Below are positions 22,322 through 33,852 of a stretch of DNA of 64,000 bases, one piece after another (the stretch's first letter is position 1; the number at the start of each line of letters is the position of its first letter). The position numbers and the translations under genes are program-made. The notes beneath the pieces were generated by a model. The model was not told where the DNA came from. It did not search any database and was given only the letters and a program-made list of their open reading frames with translations. The stretch is from Cannabis sativa (Eukaryota; Streptophyta; Magnoliopsida; Rosales; Cannabaceae). The stretch covers positions 60,780,600 through 60,844,599 of the forward strand of contig NC_083602.1 of NCBI RefSeq assembly GCF_029168945.1, given 5' to 3'.

Positions 22322-25132
22322 TGTAACGCCCCAATATTTTGCCTTATTTTACAAAAATACTATTTTCATGCATAATTTGAAAAGATAAAAAAATAATTTA
22401 AATACAACAGTGGATTTTAAAAAAAATCAAAATGCAACAGAGAAGGATCCTTCATTTGTAAAACAAGATACAGTAAGTAAATAATTTTAAATAATGCATT
22501 TCCACTGTGTTAGATTTATCAACTGCTTAAAATAAAACTAAGGCACCACCGACATTCTAGATCGTTTGTCCGCCCGTAGCCGCTCACAGTATACGTACCA
22601 GAACTGACCCTGCTCACTATACATACTTCCCTGTCTAATACCTGTAGGGGGAAAGTAAGGGGGTGAGCTAAAAGCTCAGTAAGGAAATGCTTATCAAACA
22701 ATACCATATAATATCACACATACCATTAATGTATTTATTAAGTTTTAGCAATATCATACATGCTCTTTTATAACTATAACCAAATAACTGTACATATGGA
22801 AACCTTTATCATACAAGTCTATACTATTTGTTCACACCGTACACATATACAGAGATCATAACTCCAATATCATACTCATAACATAATCATATCAATACTA
22901 TAGATAATAATAACATTATCACAACATTGGCATATCATAGCCATTACTTACATAACCCGGGCCTAGCCTGACCCTACAATATCCCTGGGCCTAATCTCGC
23001 CCATATAATAACATGGGCCTATGCAGCCCTACCATTGTTATAGGATAGGGTATCTTTATATTCAACAGTAACATCACTGTATCATACCCACCATAACAAT
23101 CTCATACACGACTCAGTAAAATGTAGGGTAGGGTATCTCTACATTCAACGGCCTTATCCCGTATCATACCCCACCATGGTCCCTCACTTTACCTGAGACG
23201 TTAGCATACAACATATAACATACAACATAAACCATACACCATACAACATACAATACACAACATACAACATACAACATATACAAGTCATACAACCATAATC
23301 TATGTATCAATTCACAAACTCATATTGTGTCCATACCACACATTCTCAGTACCATATACATATTCATAAAAACAAATCATAAGTCATATTTCAATACATA
23401 AAGAATTTAAATTTATGTAGATAAACACATACAAAACTATCTAATTTCCTTACCTCAATTCCCGCTGCTTAAACTTGTTATCTCGTCACTACTACCTATA
23501 ATAACACATGGGTCAAGGCCCTAACATTAAAATTCACACTCTTACAGTACAGCAGAAAGAATACTATTTTTGACCAATAACTACACGAATTCAGTAAAAG
23601 TTTCCTTCATAAAAATTATAGGAAATTCAATTATCTTTCCAACGATATATAGATCATTAAAAATGGATTAAAACTGAGGGAGTTATGATAGTTTTACTGA
23701 AACTATTTCTGAGAAGGAATATGGAGTAACGAATCACAGGAGACATCGGAAATACAAAGTTTTGATACTGAAATATTCCAAATCAGAGAATACTCTCCTC
23801 ATAAAAGTTTTAGAAAATCAAATTCCCTTTCTAATGACACTAAAATCTTTAAAATCGGAGTTATAACGTAAGAGATATAGATATTATACCGAAACAGTTT
23901 TCTAGAAATCCTGAAACAAATGGATTTCGAACTACAGCAATAAAACAATAATTTTGACTTAGAATAATCAATAATTAGTGAATGGTTTCTTCATAAAACA
24001 TTTGGAAAATTGAATTATCTCTTCAACAGTACCAAGATCGCTAGAATCGGATCATTATTCAGAGAGATATTCGGATTTTACTGAAACAACTTATATAGAA
24101 AATATGAAAAACGATTTACAACAAACATCGTAAAAATACTAATTTTTGACATAGATAAATTTCGATTCAGTAAAACCTTTCTTCATAAGAATTATAGGAA
24201 ATTTAATAAGCTTTCTATAGACACCAAGATTGCGAGAATCAGATGAGTATTTAAAGAGATATGACAGTTTTACTGAGACATGTTTCATTCTGAAAAATAA
24301 GAAAAGGAGACCTACGAAAATTCTCCTATTGTGATCAATAAATAAGTAATTGTAGAGTTTCTTACCTCAAATACATCAAGCTACTTGGATCGATAGACAT
24401 AAGATGATGGTGATCAAAGATGAGAGTGAAGAGTGGTATAGATTTGGCTAAGGATGTAATGGAAAGATGACTTGAAAATTTTTAGGGTTAGTCTTGCTCA
24501 GATAGGTGGGAAGAATAGAATGATATAATTTTAGGGTTAATGAAACCTATACTATTCTGACTCTTTTTAATAATAATAATATTAACATAATAACAATAAT
24601 AATATGATAAATTATTAAATAAACAAATATCTAACTTTTAAATTTAAATTGTAAGTCTCAATCTCGTAACTTTAGGGCTTAGTTTTGACCTAGAAAAATT
24701 ACGAATTCTGATATAGTTATTTCTACAAAATTTATAGATCTTTAAATTATCTTTCCAACGCCACTGAAATCACCTCAATCCGAGCTCTAGAACTCCAGAT
24801 ATGATCATTTTAGTAAAACAGTTTTTAATCCTGCGAATTTATCCAAACCTACGAATTTTTAACATTAATTAATTAAACTCACTAAATATATTATAAAACC
24901 CTAATGGACCTTCATATTGGGCTTTAATTAAACGATTACTTACTCTGTAAAAATACCATAATATTTTACTTTTGTAGTTAATACAACTTTAACTCTCTCT
25001 AGAAAATTGGTACAACTACTCTAAGCAATAATATCAACTCACTAACAACACAAAGAAACAAGATAATTATCCTCGCTCAATTAATATCCAAAAAAAAAAA
25101 AAATTAAATACTATTATAATCTGGATATTACA
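22322..25132 (-). repeat. 5' LTR of the LARD-like element
   Basis: Partner of 15765-18577 and nearly identical to it. Differences are mainly single-base length changes in homopolymers plus a few substitutions. Confidence 0.93.
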
Positions 25133-25207
25133 ATTCTCATTCACTTTCTCTTTCTCTCTTCATCTTCTTCTTCTTTCTTCTCATCTACTTTATATTATTT
25201 TATAACA

Positions 25208-25338
25208 CGTTATCAGCACGAGTCTCTGCCCAAGCTTCAAGCATGAGTCTCTGCCCAAGCTTCAAGCATGAGTCTCTGCCCAAGCTTCAAGCATGAGTCT
25301 CTGCCCAAGCTTCAAGCATGAGTCTCTGCCTAAGATCC
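25208..25338 (+). repeat. Primer-binding region of S1 and 25-bp tandem repeat
   Basis: The LTR is followed at once by CGTTATCAGCACGAG, in the position of the primer-binding site; it is not the tRNA-iMet complement, and I cannot name the tRNA. From 25220 a 25-bp unit (GAGTCTCTGCCCAAGCTTCA plus AGCAT) is repeated four times with a fifth partial copy. S2 has a single unit plus the partial one, so the array expanded in S1. Confidence 0.85.
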
Positions 25339-25409
25339 AATGTAAGTATTTTGTTAAAGTTCTTGAATTGTTTCAAAGTCACGATACACTAAATATATAT
25401 TTATATATA

Positions 25410-28060
25410 CTAGGTTGAAGTTACGTACTATGTACGTATACTTAGTTATATTTTAGTTATTCTTTTCAAATCATATATTATAATTTTTAATTATTATAAT
25501 ATACAATAATATTGATAATTTAATTAAATAAATAATGTTATTTTAAAAAGCAAATAAATATTTAATATAAAGTAAATAAAAAGAACATAATGATATATTA
25601 AAATAAAAACAATGTGTAGAGTTTTAGAAATAAACTCTTAATTCTTGTATATAATTTCAAATAATTATAAGATGTGTTTCTAATGTTTTGTCGATTTAGT
25701 GACTTAAATATTAGTCTTAGTAGCCTTGTTGGATAAATCAACAACCACTGAGTGTTGTGATATTTTGTTATTATAATGAAATAATTATCAATAAATAAAA
25801 AACATTTTACTTGGTGGCAAATTAAACATGAAATTTAAAATACATATACACATGTAGAGAAAGATAGTTACTTGGTGGCAAGAGGCAGACTCTTCTTCAA
25901 GTTGATTTCTCATGTGCTTAACATTTTACTTGAAGATTGAGGTGGATTGCTTTACATCAAACTTGAGAAGAAGAAAGATAATGCTAAGACCAATCAGATG
26001 AGAATAAAATTAGTATAAGCTACTGAATCCAAGTCATTTTTTTTCAATTTCAACAATATAAACAACGCTAGTCTTAGTTTCAAGAGTTACTTAGCAAATT
26101 TATATAGCTACAAATACTATTGTAGGTATATACACATCAGCAAGTTCAATACTCAACACAATCGCTAATATAAGTTCACAATTCTTTCAGAGTTATTTAA
26201 TGTTCCTAGTTTTTATTTTAAAAAAATATTATAGTTTTAGGAATCCCATATTTCATCTTTTTTATTTTTTCGTGGTAGTGGTGGCAAATTCATCTCTATT
26301 GCTCTTAGAAGGTGATTCAAGTTTTCCTATATTATAGTAGCAAACTATTTGATTTCTATTGGATCTTTTAATTCGAAACTACCATTTTGCACTATAATGA
26401 CTCTGCAACTTTCAAACAAAGATAGTTTCTGTGAGTTTTACTTGTATTTGTAGGATTTGTTTTCATTATCCTAAATTGAGAATATGAATGAATATAATAC
26501 TCCTATTTATTTTAATCGTCAAAATCAAAATCATAATAAAAAATAAAACTAAAATGAAAGCATGATCTTTCATAATTAGATATGATACAACAACATTCCA
26601 TAATCATAACCCAATATAACAATGAAAATTATTCATTCATTCATAATTCTTAAAATATAATAACAAAATACGAACCACACCAAGGTAGAAGAGGCTGGTA
26701 GTTACTTCATCTTCACCTTGTAATTAAGAAAGCCCCCTTGAGTACATGCTATAATCTTCAATCTCTGACTTTTGGTGTGGTATTCTACAATATCAGAAAC
26801 TTAGAATATCAATAATACCAGTACAATTCACAACTATAATACATCAATTATTTGAACTTCTAGGCTAATCTTCATCTCATACATTTTCTACTTATAATTA
26901 ATGAATATTAGTTAAACAATTCACTTACGTACACAACTTCAGTTTTCCACCACTATTTGAGAATTTAGAGCAAATCTTAGACAAGTGAAACTTTATTAGT
27001 CGAATCATATTATGTTGTAGCTTCTCCAACATATAAAATTAGATTATTAGCACAAGAGAGAAAATCAGCACAAATATAAAATCCAAAAAAAAACATTACC
27101 TTGGTTGTAACAAAGATGAAGAATCGTCCTTGAAGATGAAGTGAAGGCCTTTCTTGACAAATATCAAGAAATCAATAAAAGATCTTATTAGAATTCATAA
27201 AACAGTGAGGTAGCTAGCTTAAGAAAATGAAGTCTAGAAATTTACCAAACATAAATAAAAGCAAAACAAATGCAGAAACTTAAGTCAATCAAATACTTAA
27301 TTAGACAACAAATAATCCTGTGCAAACAAGAAGAAATTTATCTAGCGGAGCATGGGCAATGTTAAATCCACCTAATAAAAAGGAAGCTCCCCCAACTCGT
27401 CATCGCCTACATTGTTTGACGTGTTTGCATTGAAGATTGATGAATTGGAGGTCGCAGACTCGTCAATTGGATCCCAGAGTCTTGCGGAATCTTATCAAGG
27501 ACCACGACGAGTAGTCATCGTTGCAAGGCAAATTGGGGAGTGCTTTTCTAGATTAAGATCCACATTCAATTAGAAAAATGAAAATTGAGCTCTGTTGTAA
27601 AACCATGGCTATGGGTTCTCCCTCAGGCCTTTGCTCCAGAGAGAGAATAAGAAAAATGGCTGCATAATTGATTCATAATTTTTCTAAATTTGTTTTCTTG
27701 CTTCAGGTAAATTCGATCCGATTTCCCCTCGTTTGAGGTTTGACTGAGAAAAACGTTAAAGCTAGGTTAACGCTGTTAACTTCAATAGTTATAGATTTTT
27801 CTAAATTTGTTTTCTTGCTTCACGTAAATTCTAGGTTTGTTAGAGAGATATGTGGTTAAGATAATTTTTTTAATTTAAAAAGAGATTATTAATATTTAAA
27901 AGATTGTTTAATTTTTTGGGTTTAATTATTGGGTTTATTTGTTAACGGGAGATCAAACCTAATCGTTAAATTTAACAGAATATTCTTTTTATTTTTAAGT
28001 ATATTCTGTTAAACCAAGAAATGCCGTTAGATAGGCACTTTTAATATATAAAGATAAAGA
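25410..28060 (-). mobile_element. Non-autonomous Helitron, 2651 bp
   Basis: On the minus strand it begins TCTTTATCTTTATATATTAA and ends CTAG, between a host A and T. A 7-bp stem with a 3-nt loop (TACGTAC, TAT, GTACGTA; 25422-25438) lies eight bases before the CTAG end, the classic Helitron terminal hairpin. There is no target duplication. S2 has the uninterrupted site around 58668-58690, reading GAGTA/TATATATAAATA on the plus strand, so the ends are confirmed by a paralogous empty site. There is no Rep/helicase frame. The interior around 26640-27720 is less repetitive and may include captured host sequence that I cannot identify. Confidence 0.9.
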
Positions 28061-28266
28061 TATTCATCTGACTGAAACAATTTCAATGATTTTTTTTATT
28101 TTATTTTTATCTATATATCTATATATTATTGTATGTATATGTTTTTATATATTTATTATTGATTTCATATATATATATATATATAATATTCTTATCATTC
28201 ATAATATTTACAATATATGTGTGCCTATGATATGATAGAGAAAATCTATATAAATTATACATATAT

Positions 28267-28476
28267 CCAAAAGATTATGTATTATCGATAAAATATTGCA
28301 TATATCCTAAAGATTATGCATCATCGATAAAATATTACATATATCCTGAAGATTATGCATCATCGATAAAAAATTGTATATATCCTGAAGATTATGCATC
28401 CTCGATAATATTGCATATATCCTGATGATTATGCGTCCTCAATAAAATCTTGCATATATCCTGAAAATTATGCAAA
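28267..28476 (+). repeat. 39-bp tandem repeat, about 5.5 copies, in S1
   Basis: The unit is about 39 bp: CCTGAAGATTATGCATCATC followed by GATAAAATATTGCATATAT. Each unit contains an imperfect palindrome, TGCATATATC and GATTATGCA around CTGAA. S2 has the matching array on the minus strand at about 58250-58465. Confidence 0.85.
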
Positions 28477-28799
28477 CGTAATATTCATTATATAGTTGAT
28501 GGATATATAATGAAAGAGATGAATACATATTTATATATATGTTCTTGTATTCTTTGAGGACAATGAAAAGTAATCTAATATCGATATACATTTTGACAAA
28601 CATTTCCTGAAGTAAATGTTTTATATTTGTCAAAAAAAAATGATTGTATTTATGTGAATACAACTAAAGAATCATTAAAAATGATTATTATTGATGCAAT
28701 TTTATAGTGGGTTTTGAATACCTAAAAAGAATATTAAGAAAATTGCATTGAAACATCAAAGTATAAGAATAACAGTGAGCATGACTAATATTATTTAAA

Positions 28800-31760
28800 T
28801 ACATGAGACATGTACTTATTGTTCATCATTCCCTGCAGAGAATGATACGAATTGAATTCAACTACTTTTAAAGATTGTTTGTATTAGTCATGTTACTATA
28901 CATTGTTATTACTTGCAATGTTGAAAATTATTGCATGTGACATATATTAAAGATCAAATTTTGCATACATCTTGGAGATTATGCAAAAATTGTATTCATA
29001 TATTCTTTGAAATATTGTTAAAGAAATTGTTGAGTAATTTCTTTTTATATATGAACAAGTAATAAATTTTTAAGAAATTTATAATAATGTTCTACTTGTT
29101 CAACGTCATTCCCCGAAGTGAATGTAATGATTTTAAATAATCAATGGCATTGTTTGCTACTCAAATATTTCCAGAAGAAATTGGAAACAACCAAAAGATG
29201 AAATACCACACACAATCAAAGTGCATGAAATCTATATATCATGTGTGGGATTGAATAATAGTAGTCGCGTACCTGTAGTACGGACACACTTATAATCAAG
29301 ATAAAAGTATATTTGATTATTGAATAAGTGTGAATTGTACAAATTGATTGTACATTTAGAATATTTAAATATCATTCCCTGAAGAGAATGAATAGACATG
29401 AAATTCTATTTCAAAGAATATAGATTTCACATATATTGGCAATGCCAAAAGCAAATTAATATATACATATTTTATTATTTCTTGAAATCAACAGTTTCAA
29501 ACTATTGTTAGTACAGGATATGTATATATATAGTTACTATATAATTCAGTTTGCATATTCCCAGAAGTGAATATATAACTTACTAACATTTGTTAGTGAT
29601 CCAATATAATCAAAGTGATAAAGAATCACAAAATGATTATTTGAAAAGCTTCCTGAAGAAGTCTTACATACAATTGCTACTTGGAGTAGTAAAATATATT
29701 TGTATGTACCTAGATGTATAACTTTTATCTAGTTATGAAAGTAATAAGAAATAGCTTATTGTATGTACTGGTTGTACATTTAAATATATAATATATCAAG
29801 TCATGATAATTAGACTAATGAATAGTCTATTAATAAATTAGACGACTTGTTAAAAAGATACCAGGAAAAATAAATGATATATTATGGTTATATCTATTTA
29901 ACCATTACAATAACATGATGAAGTTGTCATGTATCTTTTAAATTATACACATCATTGAATTGATGATAGTGATTCATGAAGAAATATAAAGCTTGATAAA
30001 CATAATAGTGACTCCTGAAGAGTGTATATGTTTTGGAGAATAATATAATTATATTATTCGTGTATATAAAAATGAAACTTTTTATGATTACTTATATGTT
30101 GTAGTGATTTTACATTACCTTGTGAAAGTTTCATTGAAATACAAATTATAGTGAACCTGAACTTCATGAATTGAATTATTTTGACATATGCAATAAATTG
30201 TCAAAGAATTTGACTAAATTTTGTTGAAGAACCAGAATATTCTTCTCATTGTTAATTTATAAGGCTCAAAAGAAGAATGTGCATATATTTGCACATAGAA
30301 AATATTTAAATTATATTTCTTTAACAATCTTGAGCCATTGTTAGATTTTTATTGCACAGTTTCTTATCGATGTGATAAGATTATATGATCATGCATTTAC
30401 AAAATGTGTAAATTTATGTATTTCTAATTATACACGTATGACTCATTCTTAGAAATGAATTAAGTTCATAAGTATTGAACTTGAAACTAAAGTTTATTGA
30501 ACCTAAAGCTCAATGTCATATAGTATATATGAGTTTAAACAGATATTGATTCATTGTGATATATTGAAATCCCTACAGGTGTATTAATATTATTAGATAT
30601 CACAATTTCTTAAAATTCTCTCGATCAGGGGGAGAGAAGCAAAAATAATCCTTGCACAAAGTATAAGAACGATATAGTTCAAAATGATATATACCAACTG
30701 CAAATCAATATTACTCAAAGTTGAGATAGAATGAGTTGAAAACGCCTGAAGCGTAAATGAACAATATAGAAATTATTAGTAAATGTTCATTTGATTTGCC
30801 CTGAAGTTGTTAAATCTAGAGGTACTCATGAAGATACCTTAATGTTATAAAGTATTAAAATGATAACCGTGATGAAAACGGTACTCGAAGAGACTCCCAA
30901 GAGAAGCTAGACATAACACATTTAATCATAATTGAATCCCTGAAGTGATTCGTTATAGGTACCTATAAATGATAAACATATTTGAAAATGTATAATTTAA
31001 AGAGATCTCTATAAGTTATGTCAATATGGGAGGAAATTATCATTTATTGAAATTTTTGTCGACAATAAATATTGAATGTGTGCATATGCAATAAACTAAC
31101 ATGAGATAGCAAGGATCATTGTATTAGATTTGTCGAGAATTATCGACATACATTTTGATTTTTGGCCAAAATATTATGACGCAATCCAGGCAAATTTACT
31201 CACATAAAGTGAAGTAAGACCTGTAGGGTGTGCAAATAAATATTTCTAATGAGAAATTTGCATATATGTATTTGTACATAATGAATTGTTGTACAAAGTT
31301 TGCATAGACATGAGATTGATTGAAGTAAGGCTTAAATATTGAGAAAATATAATCATGATTTGATTATAGCCTGGAATATATTTTATGAGGATTTATAAGC
31401 GTCACATAAAAGTTGCAACAAAAGATTATTTATTTGGAGCTCCTAATATAGTGAGAATTTGAAATAAGCCTTATCTAAAAATTCTAGAAGAATTTAATAC
31501 ATGTCTTAAGTGATATAAATTCTAAGTCGCGCGCACTATATGACAAAGATCTTTGTATGAAATAAAGACATGTAAGTAAATTATTGTTTGAAAAATATGT
31601 ATGGTTGTCTATGCAGTATAAATACGTAAATTATACGTTGTGATAGACTCTTGAAGAGTTTTTGATTAATTGAAGAACAAACTGTTATTTCTTTTGTATA
31701 TCGAGAAATATTAAATGTATAAAGTTTGTTCATTAGTATTGAAGTCCTGAAGTACTTCAT
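28800..31760 (+). repeat. Dispersed CTGAA-centred palindromes in S1
   Basis: Short inverted repeats with different arms share a central CCTGAAG-like core. Examples are 29107-29124 (CATTC CCCGAAGT GAATG), 29372-29391 (TCATTC CCTGAAGA GAATGA), 29565-29584 (ATATTC CCAGAAGT GAATAT), 29649-29661 (CTTC CTGAA GAAG), 30011-30023 (ACTC CTGAA GAGT), 30742-30754 (ACGC CTGAA GCGT), 30934-30951 (GAATC CCTGAAGT GATTC), 31647-31659 (ACTC TTGAA GAGT) and 31741-31758 (GAAGT CCTGAAGT ACTTC). The surrounding DNA is non-coding in all frames. Function unknown. Confidence 0.75.
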
Positions 31761-32146
31761 ATGTATTAAGAATTATAAATATATGATCATTTGATATGAA
31801 AATTAAGATCATACAACAAGATGGAACAAATATATGGTATTGGAGTACCATCATTGTCACAAATGAAATTTATATTATCATTAATGTGTTATGTTCATAT
31901 CTACTTGAAATGTTAAATTTTAGTATGAACAAGATTGTATATACACATGAATGATACAATTAGTTGGATAAAGATTAATGTTCCACGAACCCCTCATCTA
32001 TAATTTAGAAGTCCATACATACTCTGTAAGAGATAGAAAATATATGATCAAAGATTATATATGGTGATATTTTAAAAGTGATAACAATAATCTTATGAGA
32101 TATATTATCACCAAAAGAATTATGGATCATATGTGCATGAGGGGGA

Positions 32147-32799
32147 GACATATTCATGTTGCACTCTTTTTCCCTTAGTTCAGGTTTTGTCCCAATGGGT
32201 TTTCTTGGCAAGGTTTTTAACAAGGCAACTTACAAATAGTTATGAATATGAAATATATATTGTACTCTTTTTCCCTAGCTCAGATTTTGTCCCATTGGGT
32301 TTTTCTGGCAAGGTTTTTAACGAGGCAACTATAAATCATGTTAACATACTTGCATTTTATGAAGCAAGTAGAGAATGTGTGTGAGTGAGAACATTGACAT
32401 AGCATATTCGGGAAACATATGGATTGCACTCAATAAAGAAGTATCAACCCAAGCAATTCTCTATGGATAATACTGCTTGCATCGTTCAACTAAAAGGAGG
32501 TACATTGAAAGAGATAGAGTTAGAACACATTCCACGAAATTCTTCTTTATACGCTTCAAGAAAATGCATATTGGTGTTCAACATATTCAATCAAGTGTCA
32601 ATCTTACAAACTTATTCACAAAGTTATTACCAACATCAACATTTGAGAAGACGGCAGACAAGATCGAAATTCGTCGATTAGAAGATCTCCACAAATGCCT
32701 AAATGAGGGGGAGTTAGTTTACACTATACTCTTTTTCCTTTGATCAAGTTTTCAGCAAGATTTTTAATAAGGCAGTTATTATGGACATCCAAGGGGGAG
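32147..32799 (+). repeat. Triplicated pre-purine-tract block of S1
   Basis: The block ACTCTTTTTCCC...GTCCCATTGGGTTTT...GGCAAGGTTTTTAAC.AGGCA occurs at about 32153-32228 and 32266-32329. A shorter third copy lies at about 32729-32776, before the purine tract AAGGGGGAG (32791-32799). GAGGGGGAG also occurs at 32139-32147 and 32705-32713, upstream of the first and third copies. Similar blocks normally occur once between pol and the 3' LTR of some plant Copia elements. Here two copies lie upstream of the RNase H remnant, which implies rearrangement. Confidence 0.65.
32424..32743 (+). pseudogene. RNase H tail of a Copia pol in S1, frameshifted
   Basis: Two overlapping frames share the match. The first carries FSMDNTACIVQLKGG, as in the Copia RNase H DNTACI motif. 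The second continues with NLTNLFTKLLPTSTFEK and KIEIRRLEDL, the usual pol C-terminus. A frameshift near 32490 separates them. Everything N-terminal to it (gag, protease, integrase, RT) is absent from S1. Confidence 0.82.
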
Positions 32800-33042
32800 T
32801 GTTATAAATATTAATAATTATGTGGATGTCCAAATCTTTTATTTGTTACCATGAATTGTAATGAACATTCATCTTTTCCTTAGTTTCCCTTTTTCTTAGT
32901 TTCTTAATATCTCACTCTTTTATTTGTATAAATAGGGGTTCACCCCATTGGAATAAACAACTCAGAAATTCTCATTCACTTTCTCTTTCTCTCTTCATCT
33001 TCTTCTTCTTTCCTCTCATCTACTTTATATTATTTTATAACA
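32800..33042 (+). repeat. 3' LTR of S1
   Basis: 243 bp, TGTTATAAATA...TTATAACA, directly after AAGGGGGAG and followed by the AATTT duplication. It differs from the 5' LTR at seven positions. Confidence 0.94.
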
Positions 33043-33047
33043 AATTT

Positions 33048-33852
33048 ATTATTATTATTATCTTTTAACAATTTTCATATCATTTGTTTTTTTTTTTTTT
33101 AATTTTTGTGTATTAGAGAATAAAATTAAGCTTTATAATTTACTAGAGTATTAAATATGAGTGAACTTCTAATAGGTATTATTAGAAAAATTTGAATTTC
33201 AATACTTAATTTTGTTATCAAATTAAAATAAATCCTTAATTTATTAATTTTTACATTATATAGTTGAGATTGTTCTATCAGGCAAAGAGAGAAATAAAGA
33301 ATAAAGTTGAGTTTGAGTTAGAGAGAAGGGGATTGTTATCCATGTTTCTGGATAGAAGACAAGTGTAATTTTAAGATAGTTTAGTTCAGTTACAAAAGGC
33401 CAGACCATAGGCTTAATCAAGATAATGGACTAGATCCATTAGTGAAGTCAAGCCATCCAAATGACAGATAGATGACTTGTACAAGCGAGATAAATATTCA
33501 GCATAGCCAGTCTCCAAATAGCATCAAATAGTGCTTTCAAAAGAGCAGTTAATGAGCCTCCAAATATAAAGCTTGGGATCTCACTCATTTGTTATGAAAT
33601 CTCACAATATTAGGACTTTATTACAGGATCATTTTGACAATTAAATATTCTAAACGAGGAAATGAAGTAGTTATTAATCAAGCATTTATGTGTCTTTATT
33701 ATCCACAAAGGTAAGACACGTTTTGATAACTATCAATATGATGCGGCATCCACGCCAGCAAAAGATCAATATCTCATGGGTCAAGCTTCACCAAATGAAC
33801 CCAAAGTCAATTTTTGTATTTACCCCATCAGTGGGCAAGGTTGACATACGAG
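33048..33852. other. Host intergenic sequence, nothing recognised
   Basis: AT-rich with ATT microsatellite-like runs at the left edge. No coding, RNA or repeat feature is supported. The last eight bases (CATACGAG, 33845-33852) are the target duplication of the next element. Confidence 0.55.

Larger units (their letters stand above)
15765..25132 (-). mobile_element. Non-coding Gypsy-type element (LARD-like), 9368 bp
   Basis: LTRs of 2813 bp (15765-18577) and 2811 bp (22322-25132) begin TGTAACGCCCC and end in ACA. ATTCT is duplicated at 15760-15764 and 25133-25137. A tRNA-iMet primer-binding site lies beside the right LTR and a purine tract beside the left LTR, so it reads on the minus strand. 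The 3.7 kb interior has no long open frame. The TGTAACGCCCC start and the conserved TTTCGAGGACGAAAT-like block before the 3' LTR are typical of plant Gypsy elements. Large LTRs with a non-coding core fit the LARD class. The LTRs differ at roughly nine places by eye, so it moved recently with proteins supplied in trans. Confidence 0.9.
15592..25207 (+). repeat. 5' LTR of S1, split by a Gypsy-type element
   Basis: The two pieces are 15592-15764 and 25138-25207. The first starts TGTTATAAATATTAATAATT and carries the TATA-like TATAAATAGGGG near 15719. The second ends TTATAACA. ATTCT on both sides of the insertion is the Gypsy-type target duplication. Confidence 0.92.
15592..33042 (+). mobile_element. 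S1: coding-deficient Copia derivative with nested insertions
   Basis: The 3' LTR is 32800-33042 (243 bp). The 5' LTR is split into 15592-15764 and 25138-25207 by a Gypsy-type element; rejoined by length it is also 243 bp. The target duplication AATTT is at 15587-15591 and 33043-33047. A purine tract AAGGGGGAG ends at 32799. Only a frameshifted RNase H tail of pol remains, near 32424-32743. Without the Gypsy-type and Helitron insertions the element is about 5.4 kb, close to S2 at 43229-59054. Seven differences between the LTRs (about 3%) make it the oldest dated insertion in the window. Confidence 0.92.

Noticed and set aside
25220..25338. CRISPR-like array
   Set aside because: The 25-bp units are contiguous with no spacers and this is plant nuclear DNA; it is a simple tandem expansion in a retroelement leader.
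28439..28663. Small frame repeated at 58066-58290
   Set aside because: It reflects the shared S-family sequence; composition is Tyr/Ile-rich from AT repeats, with no domain.
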